DNA of 64,000 nucleotides from Azospirillum oryzae (lineage in GTDB: Bacteria; Pseudomonadota; Alphaproteobacteria; Azospirillales; Azospirillaceae). Position 1 is the stretch's first letter. Each line of letters opens with the position of its first letter. Location of the stretch: contig NZ_FXAK01000007.1 in NCBI RefSeq assembly GCF_900177515.1, forward strand, positions 914,501-978,500. Reading direction: 5' to 3'. Below the pieces are notes generated by a model that was given only the letters and a program-made list of their open reading frames with translations, did no database searches and was not told the origin of the DNA. This document shows positions 10,714 to 17,987 of this stretch, piece by piece. The position numbers were made by a program, and so were the translations under genes.

Positions 10714-10756
10714 ATCCTCCGCCGCCCGTTCCGTGTTAGGATGGGTGGCGGAGGAT
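10714..10756 (+). promoter_or_regulatory. 5'-leader hairpin covering the ribosome-binding site of the first MNT gene
   Basis: ATCCTCCGCC (10714-10723) is perfectly complementary to GGCGGAGGAT (10747-10756). Three further G-C pairs and one G-T pair extend the stem to about 14 bp with a 15-base loop. The right arm contains the GGAGG serving the ATG at 10761, so folding would hide the ribosome-binding site. An alternative role is a terminator for metH, but there is no U-run after it. Confidence 0.6.
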
Positions 10757-10760
10757 TTCC

Positions 10761-11093
10761 ATGGGCACAGTCGACGCACGGAACGACGAAAAGCTGCAAC
10801 GCCTGCTGGACCGCATCGTGCCGGCCCTGGAGCCGGAAGCCGTCTACCTGTTCGGCAGCCGGGCGCGCGGCGACTTCGACGAGGACAGTGACTACGACCT
10901 GCTGGTGATCGTGCCGGATGATGCGCCGAAGGAGCGGCGGTCGATGGCCACCGCCTTCGAAGCCAGCCGGCAATCCCGGGTTCCGGCCGACATCATTCCC
11001 TGCTCCCGCACCGGATTCGAACGCTACAAGGACTCGGTGGGAACGCTCTATTACGAGGCGAACCACCACGGGGTGCAGGTCTATGGTCGATAG
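10761..11093 (+). CDS. MNT-type nucleotidyltransferase (MntA-like), pair 1
   Basis: A 110-residue minimal nucleotidyltransferase. The active-site pattern GSX10DXD is intact (FGSRARGDFDEDSDYDLL), and an acidic residue in VPADIIP is a plausible third metal ligand. In MntA/HepT systems such proteins inactivate the HEPN partner by AMPylation; here that role is inferred from the paired layout. GGAGG precedes the start but lies inside a leader hairpin. The stop overlaps the HEPN gene by 11 bases. A second, near-identical MNT gene lies at 11488, with the copies matching at about 93% of bases over the first half by eye. Confidence 0.85.
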   Translation: MGTVDARNDEKLQRLLDRIVPALEPEAVYLFGSRARGDFDEDSDYDLLVIVPDDAPKERRSMATAFEASRQSRVPADIIPCSRTGFERYKDSVGTLYYEANHHGVQVYGR

Positions 11094-11484
11094 GGTGGTC
11101 GCAGCCTGGCTGGCGGTGGTGGACGAGGACATCCGCGCGATCCGCGCCTGCCTCGTCGGCTCGGCGGTCAAATCGGCGGCCTATCATTGCCAGCAGGCGG
11201 CGGAGAAGCTGGTCAAGGCGGTTCTGGTCTCGCTCGGCCGCCATCCGCGCAAGCAACACAACATCGTCGCATTGTTGGACGATGTGCCGTCGGACCACCC
11301 GTTGCGTGCGACCTTGCTGCCATTGGAGCGCTTCACCATCTTCGCCGCGGCCTTCCGCTACCCGAGCATGGATGTTTTCGACAGTCCGCCGGATGAGCCC
11401 GATCCCGACGATGTATCCCGCTGGCTTGCTGAAATCGAACAGGTCCGGGTAACGGTTTCCGCTTTTCTGGAGACGAGGACGTAG
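11083..11484 (+). CDS. HEPN domain protein, pair 1
   Basis: A 133-residue HEPN protein in the +1 frame relative to its MNT partner, starting inside it (ATG at 11083, 11-base overlap). The family helix AAYHCQQAAEKLVKAVLVSLG is plain. It is followed by GRHPRKQHNIVALL, where an Arg and the conserved His fit an Rx4-6H-like pattern seen in HEPN RNases. The C-terminal helix runs through SRWLAEIEQVRVTVSAFLE. In MNT-HEPN systems the HEPN protein is usually the toxic RNase. Three bases separate the stop from the next MNT start. Confidence 0.82.
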   Translation: MVDRVVAAWLAVVDEDIRAIRACLVGSAVKSAAYHCQQAAEKLVKAVLVSLGRHPRKQHNIVALLDDVPSDHPLRATLLPLERFTIFAAAFRYPSMDVFDSPPDEPDPDDVSRWLAEIEQVRVTVSAFLETRT

Positions 11485-11487
11485 ACG

Positions 11488-11820
11488 ATGGCGTCCATCG
11501 ATGCAGAGCATGACGAGAAGCTGCAAATCCTGCTGGACCGGATCGTGCCGGCCCTGGAGCCGGAAGCCGTCTACCTGTTTGGCAGCCGGGCGCACGGCGA
11601 TTTCGATGAGGACAGCGACTACGACCTGCTGGTGATCGTCCCGGACGATGCGCCGAAGGAGCGGCGGTCGATCCGCTACGCCTATGCGTCGAAGATCGGT
11701 ACCGGCATTCCGGCCGACATCATTCCCTGCACGCGCACCAATTACGAGGCGTCCAAGGACGTCGTCGGCACGTTGAGTTATGAGGTCAAACGCCGGGGAC
11801 TCAGGGTCTATGGCGCATAG
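11488..11820 (+). CDS. MNT-type nucleotidyltransferase (MntA-like), pair 2
   Basis: A 110-residue paralogue of the MNT gene at 10761, with the same length and the same intact GSX10DXD motif (FGSRAHGDFDEDSDYDLL). The first half of the gene is almost the same DNA as copy 1. The second half, from about residue 63 on, is clearly diverged (SIRYAYASKIGTGIPADII), which may reflect matching to its own HEPN partner. It begins three bases after HEPN 1 and overlaps HEPN 2 by 11 bases, the same overlap as in pair 1. No separate promoter is evident, so all four genes look like one transcript. Confidence 0.85.
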   Translation: MASIDAEHDEKLQILLDRIVPALEPEAVYLFGSRAHGDFDEDSDYDLLVIVPDDAPKERRSIRYAYASKIGTGIPADIIPCTRTNYEASKDVVGTLSYEVKRRGLRVYGA

Positions 11821-12214
11821 GGAAATCCAGGCGTGGCTGGTTGTGGTGGATCGCGACCTGAAGGCGATCCGCAACAACCTCTATGGTCCTGAACCGGAGC
11901 CTCAGATGGCGGCCTATCACTGCCAGCAGGCGGTCGAGAAACTGGCCAAGACCCTGTTGGTGGCGGCCGGCATGATGCCGCCGAAATCACACGACATCGA
12001 TGTTCTGGTCGCACGGCTAACAACCGGTCACCCGCTGGCTGAACGCATAGCCGCACTCGCCCATCTTACCGCCTTCATCAGCGCCTCTCGCTATCCGGGC
12101 GCGGGCATATTCGACGATCCGCTTCCCGACCTGCCGATTTCGGAAGTTGCCGGCTGGCTGTCGGAGATCGAAACTCTGCGCGCCGACATCATCTGTTTCC
12201 TCGGAATTCCATGA
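11810..12214 (+). CDS. HEPN domain protein, pair 2
   Basis: A 134-residue HEPN protein starting inside the MNT gene (MAHREIQAWLVV). It has the AAYHCQQAVEKLAKTLL helix and PPKSHDIDVLV with the conserved His. Unlike pair 1 there is no Arg a few residues before that His, so if an Rx4-6H RNase site is needed it may be inactive here; many members of this HEPN subfamily lack the Arg too. Overall similarity to HEPN 1 is much lower than between the two MNT proteins. The stop overlaps the start of the thioesterase gene (ATGA). Confidence 0.8.
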   Translation: MAHREIQAWLVVVDRDLKAIRNNLYGPEPEPQMAAYHCQQAVEKLAKTLLVAAGMMPPKSHDIDVLVARLTTGHPLAERIAALAHLTAFISASRYPGAGIFDDPLPDLPISEVAGWLSEIETLRADIICFLGIP

Positions 12215-12723
12215 CCCCCACCACGCCCCTGACCCTCCACCACGAGACCGTCCGCCCGGAGTGGATCGACTACAACGGGCACATGAACGTCGCCTATTAC
12301 CTGCTGGCCTTCGATCATGCGACCGACGCCGTGCTGGACCGGTTCGGGATCGGCAAGGCCTATGTGGCGGCGGAGAACCGGTCGGTCTTCGTCGTCGATG
12401 CCCACCTGACCTACGCCCGCGAGGTGACGGAGGGGACGCCGCTGCGCTTCGAGTCGCTGCTGCTCGGCGCCGACCCTAAGCGTCTGCACCTGTTCCACGA
12501 AATGCGGCATGCGGAGGAGGGGTGGCTGGCGGCGACGGCGGAGTTCATGCTGCTGCATGTCGACCTCGGCACCCGCAAGACCGGCCCGTTCCCGTCCGCC
12601 GTCGCCGCGGCGCTGGGCGAACAGGCGGCGGCCCATGCCGCCCATCCCCGGCCGCCGCAGGCCGGACGGGCGGTGGCCCGGCTGGATGGGCCTTCGACCG
12701 GCCGGGTGCGTCCGGGTGGTTGA
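12211..12723 (+). CDS. Hot-dog fold acyl-CoA thioesterase
   Basis: A 170-residue hot-dog fold protein with the signature RPEWIDYNGHMNVAYYL near residue 20, typical of 4-hydroxybenzoyl-CoA-type thioesterases. Close look-alikes in alphaproteobacteria include betainyl-CoA thioesterases of carnitine breakdown, but nothing nearby supports that substrate. The Asp of WIDYNG is the expected catalytic residue. The last 25 residues are Arg/Pro/Gly-rich and probably disordered. The start overlaps the HEPN 2 stop, so translation is coupled to the toxin-antitoxin-like block. Substrate unknown. Confidence 0.82.
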   Translation: MTPTTPLTLHHETVRPEWIDYNGHMNVAYYLLAFDHATDAVLDRFGIGKAYVAAENRSVFVVDAHLTYAREVTEGTPLRFESLLLGADPKRLHLFHEMRHAEEGWLAATAEFMLLHVDLGTRKTGPFPSAVAAALGEQAAAHAAHPRPPQAGRAVARLDGPSTGRVRPGG

Positions 12724-12754
12724 GTTGACGGTTGCCGGCCCCATCTATCGAAGA

Positions 12755-13291
12755 ATGAAGACCGCATCCGTCCAGCCGATCCACTCCCGTCTCCGTTCCG
12801 GCATTCTCGCCGCCGCAGCCGCCGTCCTGGCCGTCCTTTCCGCCGCGCCGGCGCTGGCCGATTGCACCGAGGCGGCGCAGCCGAAGGTCAATTGGCGCCG
12901 CTGCTCGCTGGAGGGGCAGACGCTGACCGGTGTCGACCTCAGCGGCGCCATGCTGCGCGATGCGACCTTTCAGCGCGCCACGCTGGGGGAAGCGAAGCTG
13001 ACCGACGCCGACGGCTACCGCGCCAAATTCATCAGCGCCACTGCCCCCGGTGCGGTGTTCGACAAGGCGCGGCTGATCGAGGCCGACTTCACCCGCGCCG
13101 ACCTGACCGGCGCCAGCTTCCGCGAGGCCGACCTGCGCAACGCCAAGATGGTGGGCGCATCGCTGGCGCGGGCCGACCTGACCGGCGCCAGATTGTCCGG
13201 CACCGACCTGCGCCATGCCGACCTGTCGGGCGCCCGCTGGACCGACGGCACTCATATCTGCGCGGAAAGCTCGGTCGGTCAGTGCAACTAA
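12755..13291 (+). CDS. Exported small pentapeptide-repeat protein
   Basis: A 178-residue protein. The start at 12755 gives a clear Sec signal peptide (MKTASVQPIHSRLRSGILAA... cleavage near ALADC). The mature part is one pentapeptide beta-helix of about 20 repeats (LSGAMLRDATFQRATL and onwards). It begins with a Cys-containing cap (DCTEAAQPKVNWRRCSL) and ends with a second Cys pair (HICAESSVGQC), suggesting disulfide-closed ends in the periplasm. This differs from the two large cytoplasmic pentapeptide proteins in the window. Function unknown. It starts 31 bases after the thioesterase stop. Confidence 0.82.
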   Translation: MKTASVQPIHSRLRSGILAAAAAVLAVLSAAPALADCTEAAQPKVNWRRCSLEGQTLTGVDLSGAMLRDATFQRATLGEAKLTDADGYRAKFISATAPGAVFDKARLIEADFTRADLTGASFREADLRNAKMVGASLARADLTGARLSGTDLRHADLSGARWTDGTHICAESSVGQCN

Positions 13292-13387
13292 TCGGACGGG
13301 GTGCAACCAAACCGTTTGCAGCATCTCGTCACGCTCTTAAAAACCTTCTTGCCGTAAGGGCTTGTGCCGCGTACCGTTCGAAACCGA

Positions 13388-14440
13388 ATGATTTCTGGAC
13401 GGACGACGGTCGTGGCAGCTGAGGGGGATTTCGAACGTTCCAGCGGACTTGCCGCAAAGGCCATGGAGCGGATGCTGTCCGACGGGCTGGCGCCCACCCC
13501 GGAAAATTTCACGCTCTGGTACGTGTATTTCAACGGGAACAACCCCGACCTGACCCGCGCCGTCGATCTGGCGCGGCGGGATGGGCTGGGCGTTTCGCAA
13601 ACGCTCTGCGACGAGCTTTACAAGCGTTTTTTCACCACGGATGCCGAAGCGCAGGCGATCCGCGAGACCTCCGACAAGGCGCGCTTCGCGCTGGGCCGCA
13701 TCCTTGAACAGCTGGGCAATGTCGGATCGGAGACGGAGCGCTACGGCAACGCCCTGTCCGGTTTCCGGGAAGAGCTGGACCAGCCGCTCAGCCTGACGGA
13801 ACTGCGCGCCATGATCGCCGCCATCGCCGCGGAAACCAGGGAGATCGTCGACCGCCAGGCCGCCCTGCAATCCCAACTTCAGGAATCGAGCCAGCAACTG
13901 GCGGAGATGCGGGTCAGCCTGGACAGCGCCCGGCGCGAGGCGCTGACCGACGGGCTGACCGGCATCGGCAACCGCAAGGCCTTCGACCAGATGCTGGCGG
14001 AGGCGATGGAAGCCTCCGTGCGCGACGAGCAGCCGCTGTCGCTGCTGATGGTCGACATCGACCATTTCAAGGCCTTCAACGACACCCACGGCCATCTGGT
14101 CGGCGACCATGTGCTGAAGCTGGTCGCCCGCATGCTGACCGAATGCATCAAGGGCCGCGACACCGCCGCCCGCTATGGCGGCGAGGAGTTCGCGATCATC
14201 CTGCCGCGCACCAGCCTGGAAAACGCCATCAAGCTGGCGGAGCAGGTGCGGACCTTCGTCGGCGGCCGGCAGATCGTGAACAAGGCGCGCAACGCCAATT
14301 ACGGCACCGTCGCCCTGTCGGTCGGCGTCGCCCAGTTCCGCCCCGGCGAACCGGCGATGACGCTGGTCCGCCGCGCCGATCAGGCGCTCTACACCGCCAA
14401 GCGCGGCGGCCGCAACCGCGTGTCGGTCGAGGCCGGCTGA
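13388..14440 (+). CDS. Diguanylate cyclase (GGDEF) with conserved helical N-terminal domain
   Basis: A soluble protein of about 350 residues. The N-terminal 120 residues (AMERMLSDGLAPTPENFTLWYVYFNG...) form a helical domain often found before GGDEF in alphaproteobacteria; a coiled-coil stretch follows. The GGDEF domain (about 190-345) has the active-site loop YGGEEF and the metal/substrate segment MVDIDHFKAFNDTHGH. Product: c-di-GMP from two GTP. At the position of the inhibitory I-site RxxD the sequence is KGRD, so product inhibition may be weak. The ATG at 13388 is preferred; a GTG at 13364 would add eight residues. The PilZ protein at 491-1987 is a possible c-di-GMP receptor. Confidence 0.9.
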   Translation: MISGRTTVVAAEGDFERSSGLAAKAMERMLSDGLAPTPENFTLWYVYFNGNNPDLTRAVDLARRDGLGVSQTLCDELYKRFFTTDAEAQAIRETSDKARFALGRILEQLGNVGSETERYGNALSGFREELDQPLSLTELRAMIAAIAAETREIVDRQAALQSQLQESSQQLAEMRVSLDSARREALTDGLTGIGNRKAFDQMLAEAMEASVRDEQPLSLLMVDIDHFKAFNDTHGHLVGDHVLKLVARMLTECIKGRDTAARYGGEEFAIILPRTSLENAIKLAEQVRTFVGGRQIVNKARNANYGTVALSVGVAQFRPGEPAMTLVRRADQALYTAKRGGRNRVSVEAG

Positions 14441-14461
14441 GCCGCACCGCTCGACAGGCGG

Positions 14462-15553
14462 TCAGCCGGCCAATCCCCGCCGCACCGCCTCGGTCCCGCG
14501 CAGCAGGTCGGCGACCAGTTCCCCCGCCGGCCGCCGCTGTGCCAGCCCCAGCCCCTGGCCGGCCCACAGCGACAGGAACTCCGCCCGCCCGGCCTTGCCG
14601 GCGGCGGTCCGTAGCGGCCGGGTCAGCGTGTTCTGCAAGGGGAAGGGCAGCACCGCGTCGGGCGCATCCGGGTCCTCCACCGCCTCCATGAAACGGTTGA
14701 CGATGCCGCGCGCCGGCCGGCCGGAGAAGGCGCGGGTGATGCGGGTCTGGTCCTCCCGCGCGGCCAGGATGGCGGCCTTGTGCGCCTCCGGAATGCCGGC
14801 CTCCTCGGTGGTCAGGAAGACGGTGCCCAACTGCACCGCCGTCGCTCCCAGCGCCAGCGCCGCGGCGATGCCGCGCCCGTCCATGATCCCGCCGGATGCG
14901 ATCACCGGCACGCTCACCGCATCCGCCACCTGCGGCACCAGCGCCATCGTGCCGACCAGATTGGCCCCGCGATCTTTCCAGGCATCGCCGAGGAAGCTGC
15001 CGCGATGCCCGCCGGCCTCGCCGCCCTGGGCGATCACCGCATCGACGCCGGCCTGCTCCAGCGCCACCGCCTCCGCCACCGTGGTTGCGGTGCCCAGCAC
15101 CCTGATGCCGCGTGTCTTCGCCGCGGCGACGCTGTCGGCCGGCGGCAGCCCGAAGGTGACGCTGTAGAAGGCGGCACCGCTGTCCAGAACGGCCGCCATC
15201 TGTCGGTCGAACGCATCGCCGGCGTAGGCGGGCTCCTCCGCCTCCGGCAATCCAAGCTCGGCGTGGAAGCCTGCCACGCGGGCCATCGCCTCGGCCATCA
15301 TCGGCGCCGGTCCGGGCGCCGGCGTTGGCGCGAACAGGTTGATGCCGAAGGGCAGGGCGGTGCGGTCGCGGATGTCGCGCGCCCGTTCGGCGATCTGCGC
15401 CAGGGTGAGGTAGGCGGCGCCGACGAAGCCCAGCCCGCCGGCCTCATTGACCGCCGCCACCAGCGCCGCCGTATCGCCGCCCCCGGCCATCGGCGCCTGG
15501 ATCACTGGCGACCGCAGCCCCAGCCGTTCAAGGGAATCCGTGTGAGAGGGCAT
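14462..15553 (-). CDS. Nitronate monooxygenase / 2-nitropropane dioxygenase family FMN enzyme
   Basis: A 363-residue TIM-barrel flavoprotein. Signatures are SPVIQAPMAGGG at the N-terminus, AQGGEAGGHRGSF as phosphate/active-site loop, SVPVIASGGIMDGRGIAAALALGA, and GTVFLTTEEAGIP. The His of GGHRG matches the catalytic base of nitronate monooxygenases. Members oxidise toxic nitronates such as propionate 3-nitronate; others in the family have unrelated substrates, so the exact reaction is open. Convergent with the diguanylate cyclase gene, with only 21 bases between the stops. Confidence 0.88.
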   Translation of the reverse strand: MPSHTDSLERLGLRSPVIQAPMAGGGDTAALVAAVNEAGGLGFVGAAYLTLAQIAERARDIRDRTALPFGINLFAPTPAPGPAPMMAEAMARVAGFHAELGLPEAEEPAYAGDAFDRQMAAVLDSGAAFYSVTFGLPPADSVAAAKTRGIRVLGTATTVAEAVALEQAGVDAVIAQGGEAGGHRGSFLGDAWKDRGANLVGTMALVPQVADAVSVPVIASGGIMDGRGIAAALALGATAVQLGTVFLTTEEAGIPEAHKAAILAAREDQTRITRAFSGRPARGIVNRFMEAVEDPDAPDAVLPFPLQNTLTRPLRTAAGKAGRAEFLSLWAGQGLGLAQRRPAGELVADLLRGTEAVRRGLAG

Positions 15554-15673
15554 CTCCGCCTCCGTCGCCTCGACAAGTAAGGCGATGCTACGCCCCGGCG
15601 TTCTTCACGACCAATGACTTGTTCTGAAGGAGGCGTTCACTTGGAGTGAAGGGAGCGGCAACGGCGCCACTCG

Positions 15674-15709
15674 GAATTGGCGGGGTCGGTCGAGCGACTC
15701 CGCCAATTC
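15674..15709. repeat. Strong inverted repeat (15-bp stem, 6-base loop)
   Basis: GAATTGGCGGGGTCG (15674-15688) pairs with CGACTCCGCCAATTC (15695-15709) with a single G-T pair; the loop is GTCGAG. No T-run follows on either strand, so a simple terminator is unlikely. Confidence 0.7.
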
Positions 15710-15843
15710 GAACGGCCGCAACCGGACGGCTCGCTGGGTGGCGTTGGGAAGCCGCGAGATACTATGCGGGCTGCGAGCGGTGTGGCGAAGCTCCGCTGGA
15801 AACCCAGTCCTTCGGGCACCTGTGGATTGAAACGAATTGGCGC

Positions 15844-15857
15844 GTAAACTAGTTTAC
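15844..15857. promoter_or_regulatory. Perfect 14-bp palindrome upstream of DUF29 copy 3
   Basis: GTAAACTAGTTTAC is its own reverse complement and ends 33 bases before the DUF29 start. It is an AT-rich island in GC-rich surroundings, in the position expected for an operator overlapping the promoter. No regulator gene is adjacent. Confidence 0.5.
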
Positions 15858-15890
15858 CTGACGAGGCTGCCCCCCAGCGTGGAGGCCGAA

Positions 15891-16325
15891 ATGACCGCCA
15901 GTCTGTATGATCGCGACTTTTATGCCTGGGCGAACGAGCAGGCGGCCTTGTTGCGCGCCGGCAAGCTGGACGCTGCCGATATCGCCCACATCGCCGAGGA
16001 GATCGAGAGCATGGGGCGGAGCGAGAAGCGTGAATTGGTGAGCCGCCTCACGATCCTTCTCCTGCAGCTGCTGAAATGGCAGTTCCAGCCTTCCCGACGT
16101 GGAGCCTCTTGGGAGGCGTCCATCGCCAACTCGCGGGACGATCTGGTCGATCATCTGGAGGATAATCCAAGCCTTAAAAGCCGCCTCCCGGATGCGATCG
16201 AAGCGGCTTACCGGCGCGCTCGCCGTGATGCGGCTGCGGAAACCGGCCTCTCGGCCTCGACCTTTCCGGTAGCTTGCCCCTGGCCGTGCGAGCGGATCAT
16301 GGATGTGGAGTTCTGGCCGGAGTGA
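15891..16325 (+). CDS. DUF29 family protein, copy 3
   Basis: A 144-residue DUF29 protein (MTASLYDRDFYAWANEQAALLRAG). The start at 15891 is set by GGAGG ten bases upstream and by family alignment; an upstream ATG would add 18 atypical residues and run through the palindrome. It has the conserved IAHIAEEIESMGRSEKREL helix, the LEDNPSLKSRLP segment and a CPWP motif near the C-terminus. It is more typical of the family than the two copies at 6.2-7.2 kb and is not a recent duplicate of them. Unknown function. Confidence 0.85.
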   Translation: MTASLYDRDFYAWANEQAALLRAGKLDAADIAHIAEEIESMGRSEKRELVSRLTILLLQLLKWQFQPSRRGASWEASIANSRDDLVDHLEDNPSLKSRLPDAIEAAYRRARRDAAAETGLSASTFPVACPWPCERIMDVEFWPE

Positions 16326-16364
16326 TGCCCCGCCGCCCCGTAGGGGGCGTGACGCCTCCCTCGG

Positions 16365-17987
16365 TCAACTCCGCAGCCCCGGCGCCTCCTGCCCGGTGCG
16401 CTCGACATACTCGGTGTAGCCGCCGCCGTACTGGTGGATGCCTTCCGGCGTCAGTTCCAGCACGCGGTTGGACAGCGCCGCCAGGAAATGGCGGTCGTGC
16501 GACACGAACAGCATCGTGCCCTCATAGGCCGCCAGCGCCTGGATCAGCATCTGCTTGGTGTCGAGGTCCAGGTGGTTGGTCGGCTCGTCCAGCACCAGGA
16601 AGTTGGGCGGGTTGAACAGCATGATCGCCATCACCAGACGGGCCTTCTCGCCGCCCGACAGCACGCGGCACTTCTTCTCCACATCGTCGCCGGAGAAGCC
16701 GAAACAGCCGGCCAGCGCCCGCAGCGAGCCCTGGCTGGCCTGCGGGAAATGCGCCTCCAGCGATTCGAAGATGGTCTGGTCGCCGTCCAGCAACTCCATC
16801 GCGTGCTGCGAGAAATAGCCCATCTTGACGCTGCCGCCGACGGTGACGGTGCCGCTGTCCGGCTCGGCCGCGCCGGCGATCAGCTTCAGCAGGGTCGACT
16901 TGCCGGCGCCGTTGACGCCCATGACGCACCAGCGCTCCTTGCGGCGGATGGTCAGGTCCAGCCCCTCATAGATGGCGCGGCTGCCATAGCCCTTGTGGAC
17001 GTTCTTCAGAACCGCGACGTCGTCGCCGGAGCGCGGGGCGGGCGGGAAGTCGAAGGTCACCACCTGGCGGCGCTTGGGCGGCTCGAAGCGCTCGATCTTG
17101 TCCAGCTTCTTCACCCGGCTCTGCACCTGGGAGGCGTGCGAGGCGCGGGCCTTGAAGCGCTCGATGAACTTCAACTCCTTCGCCAGCATCGCCTGCTGAC
17201 GTTCGAACTGGGCCTCCTGCTGCTTCTCCTTCAGCGCCCGCTGCTTCTCGTAGAAGCTGTAGTCGCCGGAATAGCTGGTCAGCGTTCCGCCGTCGATCTC
17301 GATGATCTTGGTGACGATGCGGTTCATGAACTCGCGGTCGTGCGAGGTCATCAGCAGGGCGCCCTCGTAGCCCTTCAGGAAGCCTTCCAGCCAGATCAGG
17401 CTTTCGATGTCCAGATGGTTGCTCGGCTCGTCGAGCAGCATGGCGTCGGGACGCATCAGCAGGATGCGGGCCAGCGCCACACGCATCTTCCAGCCGCCAG
17501 ACAGGCCACCGACGTCGCCGTCCATCATCTCCTGGCTGAAGCTGAGGCCGGCCAGCACCTCGCGCGCCTTGCCTTCCAGCTCATAGCCGCCCAGCTCATC
17601 GAAACGCGCCTGAACCTCGCCATAGCGTTCGATGATGGCGTCCATCTCGGCGGCGCGGTCGGGGTCGGCCATGGCGGCTTCCAACTCCGCCAGTTCGGCG
17701 GCGACGACGCTGACCGGCCCGGCGCCGTCCATCACCTCCGCCACGGCGGAACGGCCGGACATCTCGCCGACATCCTGGTTGAAATAGCCGATGCTGACCT
17801 GCTTCTCGATGGCGACCTGACCGCCGTCCGGCTGCTCCTCGCCAGTGATCATGCGGAACAGGGTCGTCTTGCCGGCGCCGTTGGGACCGACCAGCCCGAC
17901 CTTCTCACCCCGGTTGAGCGCCGCGGAGGCCTCCAGGAACAGGATGCGGTGGCCGTTCTGCTTGCTGACGTTATCGAAGCGGATCAT
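16365..17987 (-). CDS. ABC-F family ATPase (YbiT-like)
   Basis: A 540-residue protein with two ABC ATPase domains in one chain and no membrane segment, the ABC-F layout. Domain 1 has Walker A GPNGAGKTT, signature LSGGW and Walker B MLLDEPSNHLD. Domain 2 has GVNGAGKST, LSGGEK and LVLDEPTNHLD. Between them lies a charged linker (YEKQRALKEKQQEAQFERQQ) that in ABC-F factors reaches into the ribosomal E-site. Family members act as translation factors or antibiotic-resistance ribosome-protection proteins; linker length and housekeeping context suggest the former. The exact subgroup is uncertain. Confidence 0.9.
   Translation of the reverse strand: MIRFDNVSKQNGHRILFLEASAALNRGEKVGLVGPNGAGKTTLFRMITGEEQPDGGQVAIEKQVSIGYFNQDVGEMSGRSAVAEVMDGAGPVSVVAAELAELEAAMADPDRAAEMDAIIERYGEVQARFDELGGYELEGKAREVLAGLSFSQEMMDGDVGGLSGGWKMRVALARILLMRPDAMLLDEPSNHLDIESLIWLEGFLKGYEGALLMTSHDREFMNRIVTKIIEIDGGTLTSYSGDYSFYEKQRALKEKQQEAQFERQQAMLAKELKFIERFKARASHASQVQSRVKKLDKIERFEPPKRRQVVTFDFPPAPRSGDDVAVLKNVHKGYGSRAIYEGLDLTIRRKERWCVMGVNGAGKSTLLKLIAGAAEPDSGTVTVGGSVKMGYFSQHAMELLDGDQTIFESLEAHFPQASQGSLRALAGCFGFSGDDVEKKCRVLSGGEKARLVMAIMLFNPPNFLVLDEPTNHLDLDTKQMLIQALAAYEGTMLFVSHDRHFLAALSNRVLELTPEGIHQYGGGYTEYVERTGQEAPGLRS

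Larger units (their letters stand above)
15554..15890. other. Intergenic region with two strong palindromes
   Basis: 337 bases between nitronate monooxygenase (leftward) and DUF29 copy 3 (rightward) without a credible gene. It contains a 15-bp hairpin at 15674-15709 and a perfect 14-bp palindrome at 15844-15857. Codon-like structure is absent and short open frames on both strands look random. Confidence 0.6.

Noticed and set aside
8700-11171. A long minus-strand frame opposite metH and the first MNT gene
   Set aside because: It is the high-GC shadow of metH: its residues are His/Gln/Gly/Leu-rich without domains, while the plus strand has complete MetH motifs.
11810-12214. Calling HEPN 2 inactive because it lacks the Arg of Rx4-6H
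   Set aside because: Many proteins of this HEPN subfamily lack that Arg and keep only the His, so the sequence alone does not show loss of function.
15646-15852. Small plus-strand gene in the spacer before DUF29 copy 3
   Set aside because: It spans a strong hairpin and a palindrome, lacks a ribosome-binding site and shows no recognisable motif.
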